Position numbers and translations under genes: made by a program
Notes under the pieces: model-generated
What the model saw: only the letters and a program-made list of their open reading frames with translations
Told to the model about the DNA's origin: nothing
The model's database searches: none
Source of the DNA: JBGQOJ01 sp052119585
Lineage (GTDB): Bacteria; Pseudomonadota; Alphaproteobacteria; Rhodobacterales; Rhodobacteraceae
DNA length: 64,000 nt
Assembly: GCF_052119585.1 (NCBI RefSeq)
Contig: NZ_JBGQOJ010000004.1
Coordinates: 1-64,000, forward strand
Direction of reading: 5' to 3'
In this document: one piece after another, positions 1 to 8,360 of the stretch
How positions within the stretch are numbered: position 1 is the stretch's first letter
How the letters are laid out: the number at the start of each line of letters is the position of its first letter

Positions 1-68
1 GGCTCTAAGGAGGACAATAAGCGAGATGACTGGGAGGTGTTGGCGAATGGGCTGGACTTCGGCTTGCT

Positions 69-857
69 ATGACCGTGCATGATGTAGTAGGTTGCCGCGT
101 AATTTTTGATGACCTAGAGAGCTTGTACAAGTTCAGAAGTGCTTTTAATCGTTCAAGATTTTACCATAAACGGCGACAGAAAGCCCGTCACGACGGTTCC
201 AAAGTGGATGCATATAATTACATAGAAACCCCCAAGGCCTCGGGATACAGGGGAATTCATGATGTATTCGAATATCGTGCGAAGCAGTCTGGGCCAAGCC
301 GAGCTGTGGGTGGTGAAAAATGGAATGGCTTACACATCGAGATCCAGTATCGGACGCGGGTCCAACATGCTTGGGCAACGGCAGTTGAAATATGTGATAA
401 TTTTACTGATAATCACGGGAAGTTCTCGAATGCTCCTGAAGATTATCTAAGGTACTTCATCCTCGCGAGCGAAATCTTGGCCCGTCATTTCGAGCCTACT
501 GCATCTCGGCAGCTGAATTTGACTGATGTGGAGCTCAAGAGCGAGTTTTTGGTGCTTGAGGGTCAGCATGGTATGCTGCGGACGCTTGTGGGTGTACAGC
601 CATCTCAAGCGGAGTTTTCATTTAGTAAGCACACTTTGCTCATTTTTAACGAGGGCTCCGATGGAACGGAAGTCCGAACCTACCCAGATTTCCGGGCGGC
701 TATCAAGGCATATTTTGAGCTGGAAAGAGTAAAGTCAGATGGCGTTGATGTCGTTCTTGTCGCGGCGGACGACCCGGAAAGTGTTCGATTTGGATTTCGA
801 AATTATTTTTCCGATGCTCGTGAATTTGTCAGCATGATGGATGCAGCAATGGCCTAA
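69..857 (+). pseudogene. RelA/SpoT-domain (ppGpp synthetase-like) protein, N-terminus lost or frameshifted
   Basis: The 262-residue product carries the core of a RelA/SpoT nucleotidyltransferase domain: DVVGCRVIF near residue 5, YNYIETPKASGYRGIHDV around residues 49-66 and IEIQYRTRVQHAWATAVE around 90-107. This is a small alarmone-synthetase-like family without the HD hydrolase or TGS/ACT regions of long RelA/SpoT enzymes. Relatives have some tens of residues ahead of the DVVGCR motif, but here an in-frame TGA at 27-29 blocks that. Another frame at 2-80 reads ALRRTISEM..., which resembles the missing lead-in, so a frameshift (or sequencing error) is likely; the true 5' end may lie outside the window. 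Base composition is visibly richer in A/T than the catabolic operons, which suggests acquisition by transfer. Whether it makes (p)ppGpp or is inactive cannot be told from this sequence. Confidence 0.6.
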
Positions 858-1187
858 ATTGCCCCTATCACAACAGCCCCCCTACCCAGAAAACTGAGGA
901 ATTCCATGCATCTAAAATGATGTCATAAAAGGAGTTTCATCATGTTGCCTACCGCAGTCATCTGGGTCCTGAGGGCCTTGATCGTCAATCCAGTATCAGC
1001 CCACTTTTCAATCAAGCGACGCGCCTTCAACCTTGGCTGGAAGGGGGAGGTCACCCTGTGCATCGTCCTTGCCATCCTGCTCTCTCGGGCGGGGTAACCG
1101 TCATGGACAACCTCAAGCTTACAATCGGGGACACCGTGACGATCGCGGCCTTTGATGACGTCCCGGAACACCTCTTTACGATCCAAA
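858..1187. other. Intergenic accessory DNA, no convincing gene
   Basis: This stretch separates the RelA/SpoT-like gene from the transposase remnant. Short reading frames exist on both strands, but none has a good ribosome site plus a recognisable domain. A plus-strand peptide from 1104 reading MDNLKLTIGDTVTIAAFDD looks protein-like and runs into the transposase remnant near 1187. It may be a fragment of a small gene cut by the IS insertion, but I cannot name it. Confidence 0.4.
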
Positions 1188-1247
1188 CCCTATGGCCGCC
1201 CACGGATGACGGAGGAACTGAAGGAAGTCGGCATCGATGTGGGCCAT

Positions 1248-1344
1248 CCGTTGCCCGGCAGCGGTCTGCCTGCAAACCGCGAGAGGGGGCGTGTCGGACG
1301 CCCCCTCTCGGCAGAATGCTTCGCAGTCGCCTGCCGGGCAATGG
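1248..1344 (+). repeat. Palindromic repeat element, copy 1 (97 bp), inserted in the IS3 remnant
   Basis: The element lies exactly between the transposase codons for GIDVGH and MRDNGIS. Its ends are inverted copies: TTGCCCGGCAG at 1251 and CTGCCGGGCAA ending at 1341. Inside are two hairpins: GCGGTCTGC-CT-GCAAACCGC at 1261-1280, and a perfect 11-bp stem GAGAGGGGGCG/CGCCCCCTCTC at 1281-1309 with loop TGTCGGA. It replaces about six transposase codons and shifts the frame. The structure fits a REP-like or MITE-like non-autonomous element. Confidence 0.75.
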
Positions 1345-1475
1345 ATGCGTGACAACGGGATCTCCGTTGAAAGAACGCGCAAGTTCAAGGCGACCACCGA
1401 CAGCGATCACACGTTCAACATCGCCCCGGACCTGCTGAAACACGACTTCAGTGCGGCCGGGCCGAACCAGAAATG

Positions 1476-1514
1476 CCCTCTCATGGTTTGCAGGCAAACC
1501 ATTGCCGGGTAGCA
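1476..1514 (-). repeat. Palindromic repeat element, copy 2 (39 bp, partial, opposite orientation)
   Basis: This 39-bp insert splits one tryptophan codon of the transposase remnant. Its reverse complement matches the left part of the 97-bp element at 29 of the last 34 bases, sharing the CCCGGCA, TGCCTGCAAACC and GAGAGGG blocks. The hairpin ATGGTTTGC-CT-GCAAACCAT has GC-to-AT changes on both arms relative to copy 1, so the pairing is kept. It introduces an in-frame TAG at 1510-1512. Confidence 0.7.
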
Positions 1515-2143
1515 GGCGGGCGACATCAGCTACATCTGGACCCGCGAGGGGTGGCTGTATCTCGCGGTGATCCTCGACCTGCACTCCCGCCGCGTGATCG
1601 GTTGGGCTGTCAGCAACCGGATGAAGCGTGATCTGGCGATCAGGGTCCTGAAAATGGCCATTGCCTTCCGAGCTCCGCCCAAGGGCTGCATCCATCACAC
1701 CGACAGAGAATGCGGCAGTCGAGACGTTCTTCAAGAACATCAAAGCAGAGCTGATCTGGCGACGGTCATGGGAAACCCGGCGGCAGGCTGAAATGGCAAT
1801 CTTCGAATACATCAATGGCTTCTACAATCCACGCCGACGACACTTAGCATTGGGTTGGAAAAGCCCTGTCGCCTTCGAACGGAAAGTGGCCTAAACGAGC
1901 ACTTGGAGCGGCGCTAAAGCGTGACAGGTCCACTCTTGCGCGGTCTTGTCACCACGCAGCGCCTCAAGCGCTAGTGTGGCCTAAAACTTGCCTGAAAATC
2001 TACGTCTCGTCATCACCTGTGTATCCTGTCTTCATGATTAGATACATCTTGGCACGCTGCCCAGTTTTGCCGGAGCACTTCAAATAGACCGAACACCTAT
2101 TTGCCCAAAAGTTGGGGAAATTCAGGGATTTCGCGCTGTGCGA

Positions 2144-2653
2144 TCAATAGTTGTATTTACCGTCGCTCTTGCCGTGACCCTTTCCCTTTCCTTCGTTTTC
2201 GGTCCCGTTCCCGCCGCCTTTGCCTTTGCCGACACCGCAATTCCCGGTGCAAGCATCGCCGTTGTCGCCACCGTTGTCGTCGCCATTGCCATTCCCGCTA
2301 TCGCCCGCTCCGCTGTCGCCTGAGCCGCCGCCATCCGAACCGCTGTCGCCGCTATCGCCCGAACCACTTGCAGAACCGCTCAAGTCGAAGTTCGCATCGT
2401 GCATACCATCACCGATATCGCGGGAAAGTGACCATACGCCGCCGCTGACGGATGCGACAATGGCCAGCGAAAGCGCGACAGCGCCAAAGACCACGACAAC
2501 ATACTCTACAGTGACGGCACCGTCCTCGTTTCGGAAAAACCCGGGGCGGCGGGCCGTGCCGGACAGCCGATTTTCGACACTGGGCCGGGCATCGCTGTCG
2601 CCTGTGCGCACACTGCCCCCACCCGCAAAAAATGCCCGCCCGATGTGTCGCAT
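2144..2653 (-). CDS. Flp-type pilin-like protein with long Gly/Ser-rich tail
   Basis: The 169-residue product (start at 2653, with GGAAGG ten bases upstream) has a charged N-terminal leader, then GAVTVEYVVVVFGAVALSL. This is the class III prepilin signature of Flp pilins: a glycine before cleavage, Glu at +5 and a single hydrophobic helix. Flp pilins are normally 50-70 residues. Here the helix (about residues 55-75) is followed by about 90 residues of Gly/Ser/Asp/Asn repeats ending in a Gly/Lys-rich segment, probably disordered and extracellular. No tad/cpa secretion genes, prepilin peptidase or TadE-like genes are nearby, so the protein would depend on a system elsewhere. An ATG at 2710 would add 19 residues but lacks a comparable ribosome site. 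Pilin-like class is likely; exact function is unknown. Confidence 0.65.
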   Translation of the reverse strand: MRHIGRAFFAGGGSVRTGDSDARPSVENRLSGTARRPGFFRNEDGAVTVEYVVVVFGAVALSLAIVASVSGGVWSLSRDIGDGMHDANFDLSGSASGSGDSGDSGSDGGGSGDSGAGDSGNGNGDDNGGDNGDACTGNCGVGKGKGGGNGTENEGKGKGHGKSDGKYNY

Positions 2654-3046
2654 GATAGTCGTGCCTTCCGCTTGATCGAGAGGGCGCCTGTGTGACGCAG
2701 CCAACCACAACCGACGATCAACGCGGCTGCGGGCAGACTTGAAAACATCATGACTCTTTAAACAGACAACCCTCGGGGCGGGTTGAAATGCGATCAGCGC
2801 GACGGGTCAAACGACTGGCAAAATGCCGAACCGAAAAGACCGCCACACCATACTATTAACACAACCCTTGGGTTAGCCAAAGTTCCGGGCTTTTCTAGCG
2901 CTGGAATATGTTCTAATTTTGTCACCATGCTTTTAGCGCGCGGCGCCAGCACATCGGCGATATTCGCATCTACTGCTTTAGTCGCACTGCCCTGCCCCCA
3001 ACGATGTGCTAGGATTTAAGGACTTCCAATACGAAAGCCGCCAACA
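2654..3046. other. Divergent intergenic region, pilin-like gene / response regulator
   Basis: About 390 bases without a supportable gene. It must hold the promoters of the leftward pilin-like gene and the rightward response regulator. I see no clear operator or hairpin beyond an AACCC...GGGTT pair near 2769-2785, and no conserved small ORF. Confidence 0.4.
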
Positions 3047-3745
3047 ATGCACGTTGCCGCTACGCCCATATGCCCGAAGCTGCGGAATGTTCTGGTGATC
3101 GACGATCACCCGTTGTTCTGCGAGGCGTTGTCGATGACCCTGCGGAACGGTCTGGCGGTCGATCGGATATCTGTTGCGAACAATCTGCAGGATGCCCTGT
3201 TTCAGTTGCAGGGCGGGCTATCGCCGGATGTGATCCTGCTTGACCTCAATCTGCCTGATGTCGATGGGCTGGACGGGTTGGTCCGGCTGAAAATGGCCAG
3301 GCCCGACACACCGGTCGTCGTCGTGTCGTCGCTGTCGGAAAACGCGATGATCACCATGGTGATGCGCGAAGGGGCCGCCGGTTTCATCCCGAAAGATTCA
3401 CCAAAAGACACGATCACGCAGGCCTTTGCCACCATCTGGAACGGGGGATCGTACACCCCCGATGACTATGTCGCGCCAGATGAAAGCATGATGCAGAAAG
3501 ACAACCGCGACGCCGTTGCGCGGCTGGTCACCCTGACTCCGCAACAATCGTGCATTCTGCGCCTGATCTGCGAGGGTAAACTGAACAAACAGATCGCCTA
3601 TGACCTGTCGATCGCCGAAACAACCGTAAAGGCGCATATGACGGCGATCCTGCGAAAGCTGGGCGTGCACAGCCGGACGCAGGCGGTTCTGGTTGCGCAA
3701 CAAGCAAGGTTCGACACGATCCTGAATACGGGTATACTGGATTAA
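3047..3745 (+). CDS. NarL/FixJ-family response regulator
   Basis: The 232-residue protein has an N-terminal receiver domain (residues 13-130; acidic pair in VLVIDDHP, phosphoacceptor Asp66 in ILLDLNLPDVDG, conserved Lys in IPKDS). A LuxR-type helix-turn-helix follows (about residues 165-225; LTPQQSCILRLICEGKLNKQIAYDL and ETTVKAHMTAILRKL). It is a cytoplasmic transcription factor activated by phosphorylation. It sits 31 bases ahead of the FIST protein and the PAS hybrid kinase in the same direction, so that kinase is the obvious partner. The receiver at the end of the kinase suggests a phosphorelay or competing branch. Target genes are unknown. No strong ribosome site precedes the ATG; AAGGAC lies somewhat far upstream. 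Confidence 0.88.
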   Translation: MHVAATPICPKLRNVLVIDDHPLFCEALSMTLRNGLAVDRISVANNLQDALFQLQGGLSPDVILLDLNLPDVDGLDGLVRLKMARPDTPVVVVSSLSENAMITMVMREGAAGFIPKDSPKDTITQAFATIWNGGSYTPDDYVAPDESMMQKDNRDAVARLVTLTPQQSCILRLICEGKLNKQIAYDLSIAETTVKAHMTAILRKLGVHSRTQAVLVAQQARFDTILNTGILD

Positions 3746-3776
3746 AGGGTTTGAAAATCTGGCATGGGAGGCGGCG

Positions 3777-4955
3777 TTGACAGGGGGGGTTGATCCTGTT
3801 GGGGCGTTGTCCGGATTTGGGAGTGTTGTTCGACGGGCATCGTCAGGTGCCCCGGATCCGTATGATGCGGTGCGTGACATTCACACTCAACTGGGTAACG
3901 CAAAGTTTGCGTTGGTGACGATCTTTCTGTCACCAGCCTATTTCCGGCCGGATACCGCACAGGCGATCAATACGATCTTCGGGTCGACGCCCGTCATCGG
4001 CTGCACAACCGCCGGAGAGATCACACCCCTTGGCGTCAAAGACGGGCACATGGTTGCTGTCGGCTTTCCGGACAACTGCTTTTGCGCTGCGACGCGGTTT
4101 GTTGTCGAACCCAGAACCACAAGAGACCCCAGTATGACAGAGGTGGTGCTGGAACAGTTGAACGAAGTCGCCCGCAAACAGCCCGATTGGGGCAATGAAT
4201 TCGCGTTTTTGCTGAATGACGGGCTTGCCCGAAACGAAGACCGCGTTGTCTCGCTGGTCAATCCGGCGCTGGGGATGGTTCCGTTGTTCGGCGGCTCTGC
4301 CGGCGACGGGCTCAGTTTTAAAGAGACCGCCGTTTTCGCCAACGGGCAATTCCATCAACATGCCTCGCTTTTGACGGTGTTCCGCACAAGATGCCCGATC
4401 AAGGTCTTTCGGTTCGATCACTTCGGGCCGACCGCGACCCGCATGGTCGTGACCAGGGCCGACCCCGAAAAGCGTCTGGTCAGCGAGATCAACGCCGAAC
4501 CCGCAGCCGCCGAATACGCGCGGATGGTGGGCAAAGACCCCGGTCAGCTTTCGCCCTTCGTCTTTGCGGCCAGCCCGGTGATGGTGCAGGTCGGCGGCCA
4601 ATATCACGTCCGCGCCATCCAGAAGGTCGAGGACAACGGCGACCTGCGGTTTTTCAGTGCGATCGACGAGGGGCTGGTTCTGACGGTCGCGAAGTCCGAG
4701 GACATCGTGCTGCATCTGGAACGGGAACTGGCGAAATTGTCCCAGAACGGTCGCCCCGACGCAATCGTTGCCTGCGAATGTATCCTGCGCAAGCTCGAGA
4801 TTGACCAGCGTCAGGCCAAGCGTAAAATCTCGGCCATCATGACCGATTACAACGTCATAGGTTTCAACACCTACGGCGAGCAATTCAACATGCTGCACGT
4901 CAACCAGACATTCACCGGCGTCGCGATCTATCCTCCGGCAGCGATTGATGACTGA
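3777..4955 (+). CDS. FIST-domain sensor protein (NosP-like)
   Basis: The 392-residue protein matches the two-part FIST architecture: FIST_N over about residues 35-230 (VIGCTTAGEITPLGV, FLLNDGLARNEDRVV, PLFGGSAGDG) and FIST_C over about 235-385 (PSPFVFAASP-like core, DRFFSAIDEGLVLTVA, ILRKLEIDQ). It starts at TTG with GGGAGG seven bases before; no nearer ATG fits. FIST proteins are cytoplasmic ligand-binding partners of signalling proteins. Those encoded beside PAS hybrid kinases of the NahK type include the heme protein NosP, which senses nitric oxide and inhibits the kinase. Gene order here (regulator, FIST, hybrid kinase, with the FIST and kinase genes overlapping) fits that. Heme binding is inferred, not visible in the sequence. 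Confidence 0.8.
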   Translation: MTGGVDPVGALSGFGSVVRRASSGAPDPYDAVRDIHTQLGNAKFALVTIFLSPAYFRPDTAQAINTIFGSTPVIGCTTAGEITPLGVKDGHMVAVGFPDNCFCAATRFVVEPRTTRDPSMTEVVLEQLNEVARKQPDWGNEFAFLLNDGLARNEDRVVSLVNPALGMVPLFGGSAGDGLSFKETAVFANGQFHQHASLLTVFRTRCPIKVFRFDHFGPTATRMVVTRADPEKRLVSEINAEPAAAEYARMVGKDPGQLSPFVFAASPVMVQVGGQYHVRAIQKVEDNGDLRFFSAIDEGLVLTVAKSEDIVLHLERELAKLSQNGRPDAIVACECILRKLEIDQRQAKRKISAIMTDYNVIGFNTYGEQFNMLHVNQTFTGVAIYPPAAIDD

Positions 4956-7170
4956 CGCGCAATCCATCGTTTCGATCCTGAACCCGGACGACTCTCTGGC
5001 ACGCCAGAATGTCAAGCTTCAGCGCATTGTCGATGTCCTGATGCAGCGGGTCGAGTCCGGTGGCAGCGACGGGTTCAACAGCTATTCACACTTCCAAACC
5101 GCCGTCGCGCTTGAGGCGCAGGTCCGCGCCCGCACCAAGGATCTGGAAGACGCGCTGGCGCAGTTGAACCAGTCTAAGGGCCGGCTGGCCGATGCCAAGC
5201 AAGAGGCGGAAACAGCCCGAGAGGATCTTTCCGGCGCGCTGGAAGCCGTGAAAGAGGGCTTTGCCCTGTTCGATGCGGAACAACGCCTGATCATGACGAA
5301 CAGCCGTTTTGCCCGAATGTTCCCCGATGTGGTCGTCCACATTGCCCCGGGTCTTGATTTTCATCGCTACATCGACCTGATCTCGACCAGTTCCTCGCTG
5401 GTTTTATCCGACGGCATGACCCCCGCAGCATGGCGCGCGGCGCGGGTTCTGAAACACAATCTGGCCCATGCGAATTTCATCGTACAACTGCGCGGGGATC
5501 GCTGGATTCAAGTCAGCGAACAGCGCACGCCGAACGGCAGCACTGCGGTCCTGCAAACAGAAGTCACCGACATGGTGCGCCTTGAACGGCAGGAACGCGA
5601 AAGGCTGCTGGACGATCAGGCCAGGATCGTCCGCGCGACACTGGACCACATCAATCAGGGGGTCTGTATCTTTGACGCAGAGGACCGGCTGGCGGGGTGG
5701 AACAATCGTCTGCACGTCCTCATGTCGCCGCCGATGGAGCTGATGCGCGCCGGCACCGGCTTTGCCAGTTTTGTCGAGTATTTCAATTCGTCGCGGATAT
5801 TCGGGTCCGAAGAGAGGCCGCAAAAGGTCGTCGAATGGGTCAACCAGCGCCGCAAAAGCGGCTCTCTCAGGCTGGAATTAAGCCGACTGGACGGCATCAT
5901 TCTTGATGTCTTTTGCGAGATGACCCCCGATTTCGGCTTTGTGATCAGCTTTACCGATGTGACGTCCGAACGCGCAACCACCGTGGCCCTGCACGAGGCG
6001 AACGAGACCCTGGAACACCGTGTCGTCGAACGCACCACCGAACTGCAACAGGCGCGCGACGCGGCAGAGCGGGCAAACACGTCGAAGTCCAGATTTCTGG
6101 CCGCTGCCAGCCACGACCTGCTTCAGCCGTTGAACGCGGCTAAACTGTTCATTTCCTCGCTTGAAGAAACCAGGCTTCTGGCCGGACAAGAGATCATCAC
6201 AAGCCGCATCAAAAGCGCATTCGACAGCGTCGAGACGATACTGGGCGCGCTGCTTGATATCTCGAAGCTGGATGCGGGCACCTCTGCCACCATTTCCATC
6301 TTTCCGCTCAGCAGGCTTTTGCGCCCCTTGGAGGAAGAATTCCAGGCCATCGCCAAGGCAAAAGGGCTAAGCTTTTCAGTGATTGATTGCGGACTGGATG
6401 TCGAAAGCGACGCGGCCTACTTGCGCCGGATCATCCAGAATCTTGCGTCGAATGCCATCGCCTATACGGACAGCGGCAAGGTTCTGATCGGCGTGCGCCG
6501 ACGCGGCACCAACGTCGAGATAGAGATCCATGACACCGGTCCCGGCATTCCCGCAGACCAGCAGGAGCGCGTGTTTCACGAATTCCACCGGCTGACCCGG
6601 CAAAAGGACAGCAGCCATGGCATGGGTCTGGGTCTGGCCATCGTGCGCCGCGCCTGTGACCTGCTGCAACACGATCTGAAACTTGAAAGCACCGAAGGGT
6701 ATGGCACAAAGTTCACAGTCACGGTGCCCTGTCACATGCCAAAGACCGATGGGCATGCGCCCGCGCCCCGCCGCCCGCAATCGCAATCGGCAGATCTGAC
6801 GGATATGATCACCCTGATCATCGAAAACGAGACCTCTGTGCGGCTGGGTATGACGATGTTGCTGGACAGTTGGGGCGCCAGCCCGATCGAGGCGGCAAAC
6901 CTGAAACAGGCCGACCGCGTCATCAGCGAACTCGGCGTGACCCCCGATGTCATCCTCGCCGACTATCATCTGGACGAGGGCCTGAACGGCCTTCAGGCCA
7001 TCAAAGCGCTGCGCATCCGCTACGGCAGCATTCCCGCCGTGCTGATTACGGCGGATCATTCCGCCGAACTTGTGGTCCGCGCAAAGGCCGACGACGTGGT
7101 CGTTCTGAACAAACCGCTTCAGCCTTTGCGCCTGCGATCCATTCTAAGCGGGCTTAAGGCACGTATCTAG
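4948..7170 (+). CDS. PAS-containing hybrid sensor histidine kinase (NahK-like)
   Basis: The 740-residue soluble protein starts with a coiled coil (about residues 15-100), then two PAS-like domains (about 100-205 and 225-330), a second coiled coil, HisKA with RFLAAASHDLLQPLNAAK (phospho-His389), HATPase_c with N-, G1- and G2-type boxes (NLASNAIAYTDSGKV, DTGPGIP, HGMGLGLAIV), and a C-terminal receiver (about 615-735; phosphoacceptor Asp672 in ILADYHL). There is no membrane segment, so the signal is cytoplasmic, probably delivered by the FIST protein. ATG at 4948 is chosen; the preceding TTG at 4945 is also in frame. It overlaps the FIST gene by 8 bases, indicating translational coupling. Its end overlaps the convergent uxuA stop by 4 bases. 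The H-box resembles that of NahK/RetS-network kinases. Confidence 0.88.
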   Translation: MTDAQSIVSILNPDDSLARQNVKLQRIVDVLMQRVESGGSDGFNSYSHFQTAVALEAQVRARTKDLEDALAQLNQSKGRLADAKQEAETAREDLSGALEAVKEGFALFDAEQRLIMTNSRFARMFPDVVVHIAPGLDFHRYIDLISTSSSLVLSDGMTPAAWRAARVLKHNLAHANFIVQLRGDRWIQVSEQRTPNGSTAVLQTEVTDMVRLERQERERLLDDQARIVRATLDHINQGVCIFDAEDRLAGWNNRLHVLMSPPMELMRAGTGFASFVEYFNSSRIFGSEERPQKVVEWVNQRRKSGSLRLELSRLDGIILDVFCEMTPDFGFVISFTDVTSERATTVALHEANETLEHRVVERTTELQQARDAAERANTSKSRFLAAASHDLLQPLNAAKLFISSLEETRLLAGQEIITSRIKSAFDSVETILGALLDISKLDAGTSATISIFPLSRLLRPLEEEFQAIAKAKGLSFSVIDCGLDVESDAAYLRRIIQNLASNAIAYTDSGKVLIGVRRRGTNVEIEIHDTGPGIPADQQERVFHEFHRLTRQKDSSHGMGLGLAIVRRACDLLQHDLKLESTEGYGTKFTVTVPCHMPKTDGHAPAPRRPQSQSADLTDMITLIIENETSVRLGMTMLLDSWGASPIEAANLKQADRVISELGVTPDVILADYHLDEGLNGLQAIKALRIRYGSIPAVLITADHSAELVVRAKADDVVVLNKPLQPLRLRSILSGLKARI

Positions 7171-8360
7171 GCCCAGGACACTTTCGGGTGGGACAATGCG
7201 CGGATCACCCCGCGTAACTCTGCCAGACCCCGCATCCGGCCCGCCAAAGGATAGCCGGGATGGGTATCGCGGTCTGCATCCGACAAAATCTCGTGCCCGT
7301 GATCGGGGCGGAACGGGATGGCCCAATCGGCGCGGCCCGCCTCATTGCGGCGGCGTTCTTCGGCCAATAGCGCCGCGATCAGATCGACCATATCGGTGTC
7401 CCCGTCCAGATGCGCCGCCTCCTCGAATGATCCGTCGGGGTCTTTGGTGACATTGCGCAAATGTGCAAAATGAATGCGCGGCGCGAACTGCCGTGCGATG
7501 GCGGGGACATCATTGGCCGGGTTCGCCCCCAAAGAGCCGGAGCACAGCGTCAGACCGTTCGCCGTGCTGTCCACCGCGCCCATGATCCAGCCGATGTCTT
7601 CCGCGTTCGACACGATCCGCGGCAAGCCGAGAATGTCGCGCGGCGGATCGTCAGGGTGCACGCACAGGCGCATTCCCAACTCTTCAGCGGTCGGCACGAC
7701 CTCTTGCAGGAACCGCGCATAGTTGGCCCGCAGTTCGGCGCGGCCAATCCCTTCGTACAGCGTCAACGCCGCCCTTAGCCCGTCAACATCATACCTGTCA
7801 TAGGCCCCCGGCAAGCCCGACATGATCGACGACAAAAGCGCGTCGCGGTCGGCCTCTGACGATTGCTGGAACCAGATCGCGGCAGCGGTCAGGGTTTCCG
7901 GCAGATAATCGGCCTCTGCCCCGGCGCGTTTCAGCATATGCACCTCGAACGCGGCCATGCGCGGCGACGAGAACCGCAAACAGGTGCCCCCGCGCCTGAC
8001 CGGCGACTGAAGGTCGGTTCGGGTCCAGTCCAGAAGCGGCATGAAGTTGTAGCAGATCACCTTGATGCCTTCGGCGGCAAGGTTCGCCATGGATTGCCGA
8101 TAGTTGGCAAACAGCGCGACAAGATTGCCCTCGCCGCGCTTGATCCGCTCATGGATCGGCAGGCTTTCCGCCACGTTCCAGTCAAGCCCCGGCGCCGCCT
8201 TGCGGATCCCGTCGCGCCGCGCCGCGATGGTGGCACGCGGCCAGACCTCGCCGTAAGGGATTTCGTGCAGGGCAGTCACAATGCCCGTGGCACCGGTCTG
8301 TGCGATTTCATCCAGCCCGATGCGGTCGAATGGGCCATACCAGCGCCAGCTTTCGATCAT
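7167..8360 (-). CDS. uxuA: Mannonate dehydratase
   Basis: The 397-residue protein is a full-length UxuA, which dehydrates D-mannonate to 2-keto-3-deoxygluconate (KDG). Family hallmarks are the N-terminal ESWRWYGPFDRIGLDEI, ALHEIPYGEVW, the central ICYNFMPLLDWTRTDL, the metal-site region CVHPDDPPRDILGLPRIVS, and FAHLRNVTKDPDGSFEEAAHLDGD near the C-terminus. It is the last gene of the minus-strand uronate operon and overlaps uxuB by ATGA. KDG made here would be phosphorylated by the KdgK encoded at the other end of the locus. Confidence 0.95.
   Translation of the reverse strand: MIESWRWYGPFDRIGLDEIAQTGATGIVTALHEIPYGEVWPRATIAARRDGIRKAAPGLDWNVAESLPIHERIKRGEGNLVALFANYRQSMANLAAEGIKVICYNFMPLLDWTRTDLQSPVRRGGTCLRFSSPRMAAFEVHMLKRAGAEADYLPETLTAAAIWFQQSSEADRDALLSSIMSGLPGAYDRYDVDGLRAALTLYEGIGRAELRANYARFLQEVVPTAEELGMRLCVHPDDPPRDILGLPRIVSNAEDIGWIMGAVDSTANGLTLCSGSLGANPANDVPAIARQFAPRIHFAHLRNVTKDPDGSFEEAAHLDGDTDMVDLIAALLAEERRRNEAGRADWAIPFRPDHGHEILSDADRDTHPGYPLAGRMRGLAELRGVIRALSHPKVSWA

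Larger units (their letters stand above)
1188..1894 (+). pseudogene. IS3-family transposase (OrfB) remnant
   Basis: Pieces of an IS3-type OrfB integrase appear in three frames. YGRPRMTEELKEVGIDVGH lies at about 1191-1247, MRDNGISVERTRKFKATT from 1345, GDISYIWTREGWLYLAVILD from 1519 through the HHTDR region near 1711, and AAVETFFKNIKAELIWRRSW onward to 1894. The reading frame is broken by a 97-bp palindromic insert (1248-1344), by a second 39-bp insert carrying an in-frame TAG (1476-1514), and by a deletion of roughly 30 codons between HTDR and NAAVETFF that also shifts frame and removes the normal spacing of the DDE catalytic residues. The 5' part of OrfB and all of OrfA are absent. It cannot be active. 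It marks the segment as a mobile-element scar beside the low-GC RelA/SpoT gene. Confidence 0.9.

Noticed and set aside
923..1186. Minus-strand 87-codon reading frame left of the transposase remnant
   Set aside because: No recognisable motif or good start context; it overlaps a plus-strand peptide that looks more protein-like, and the whole stretch is accessory debris.
1281..1309. Strong GC hairpin considered as a CRISPR repeat or terminator
   Set aside because: It occurs within a flanked 97-bp element with inverted ends, has no spaced repeat series and no T-run, so it belongs to the palindromic insertion.
2101..2675. Plus-strand proline- and arginine-rich reading frames opposite the pilin-like gene
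   Set aside because: They are mirror products of the Gly/Ser repeat on the minus strand; the minus-strand frame has a prepilin signature and a ribosome site.
3930..5015. Long minus-strand frame opposite the FIST gene
   Set aside because: Antisense shadow in high-GC DNA; no domain, and the sense frame is a complete FIST protein.
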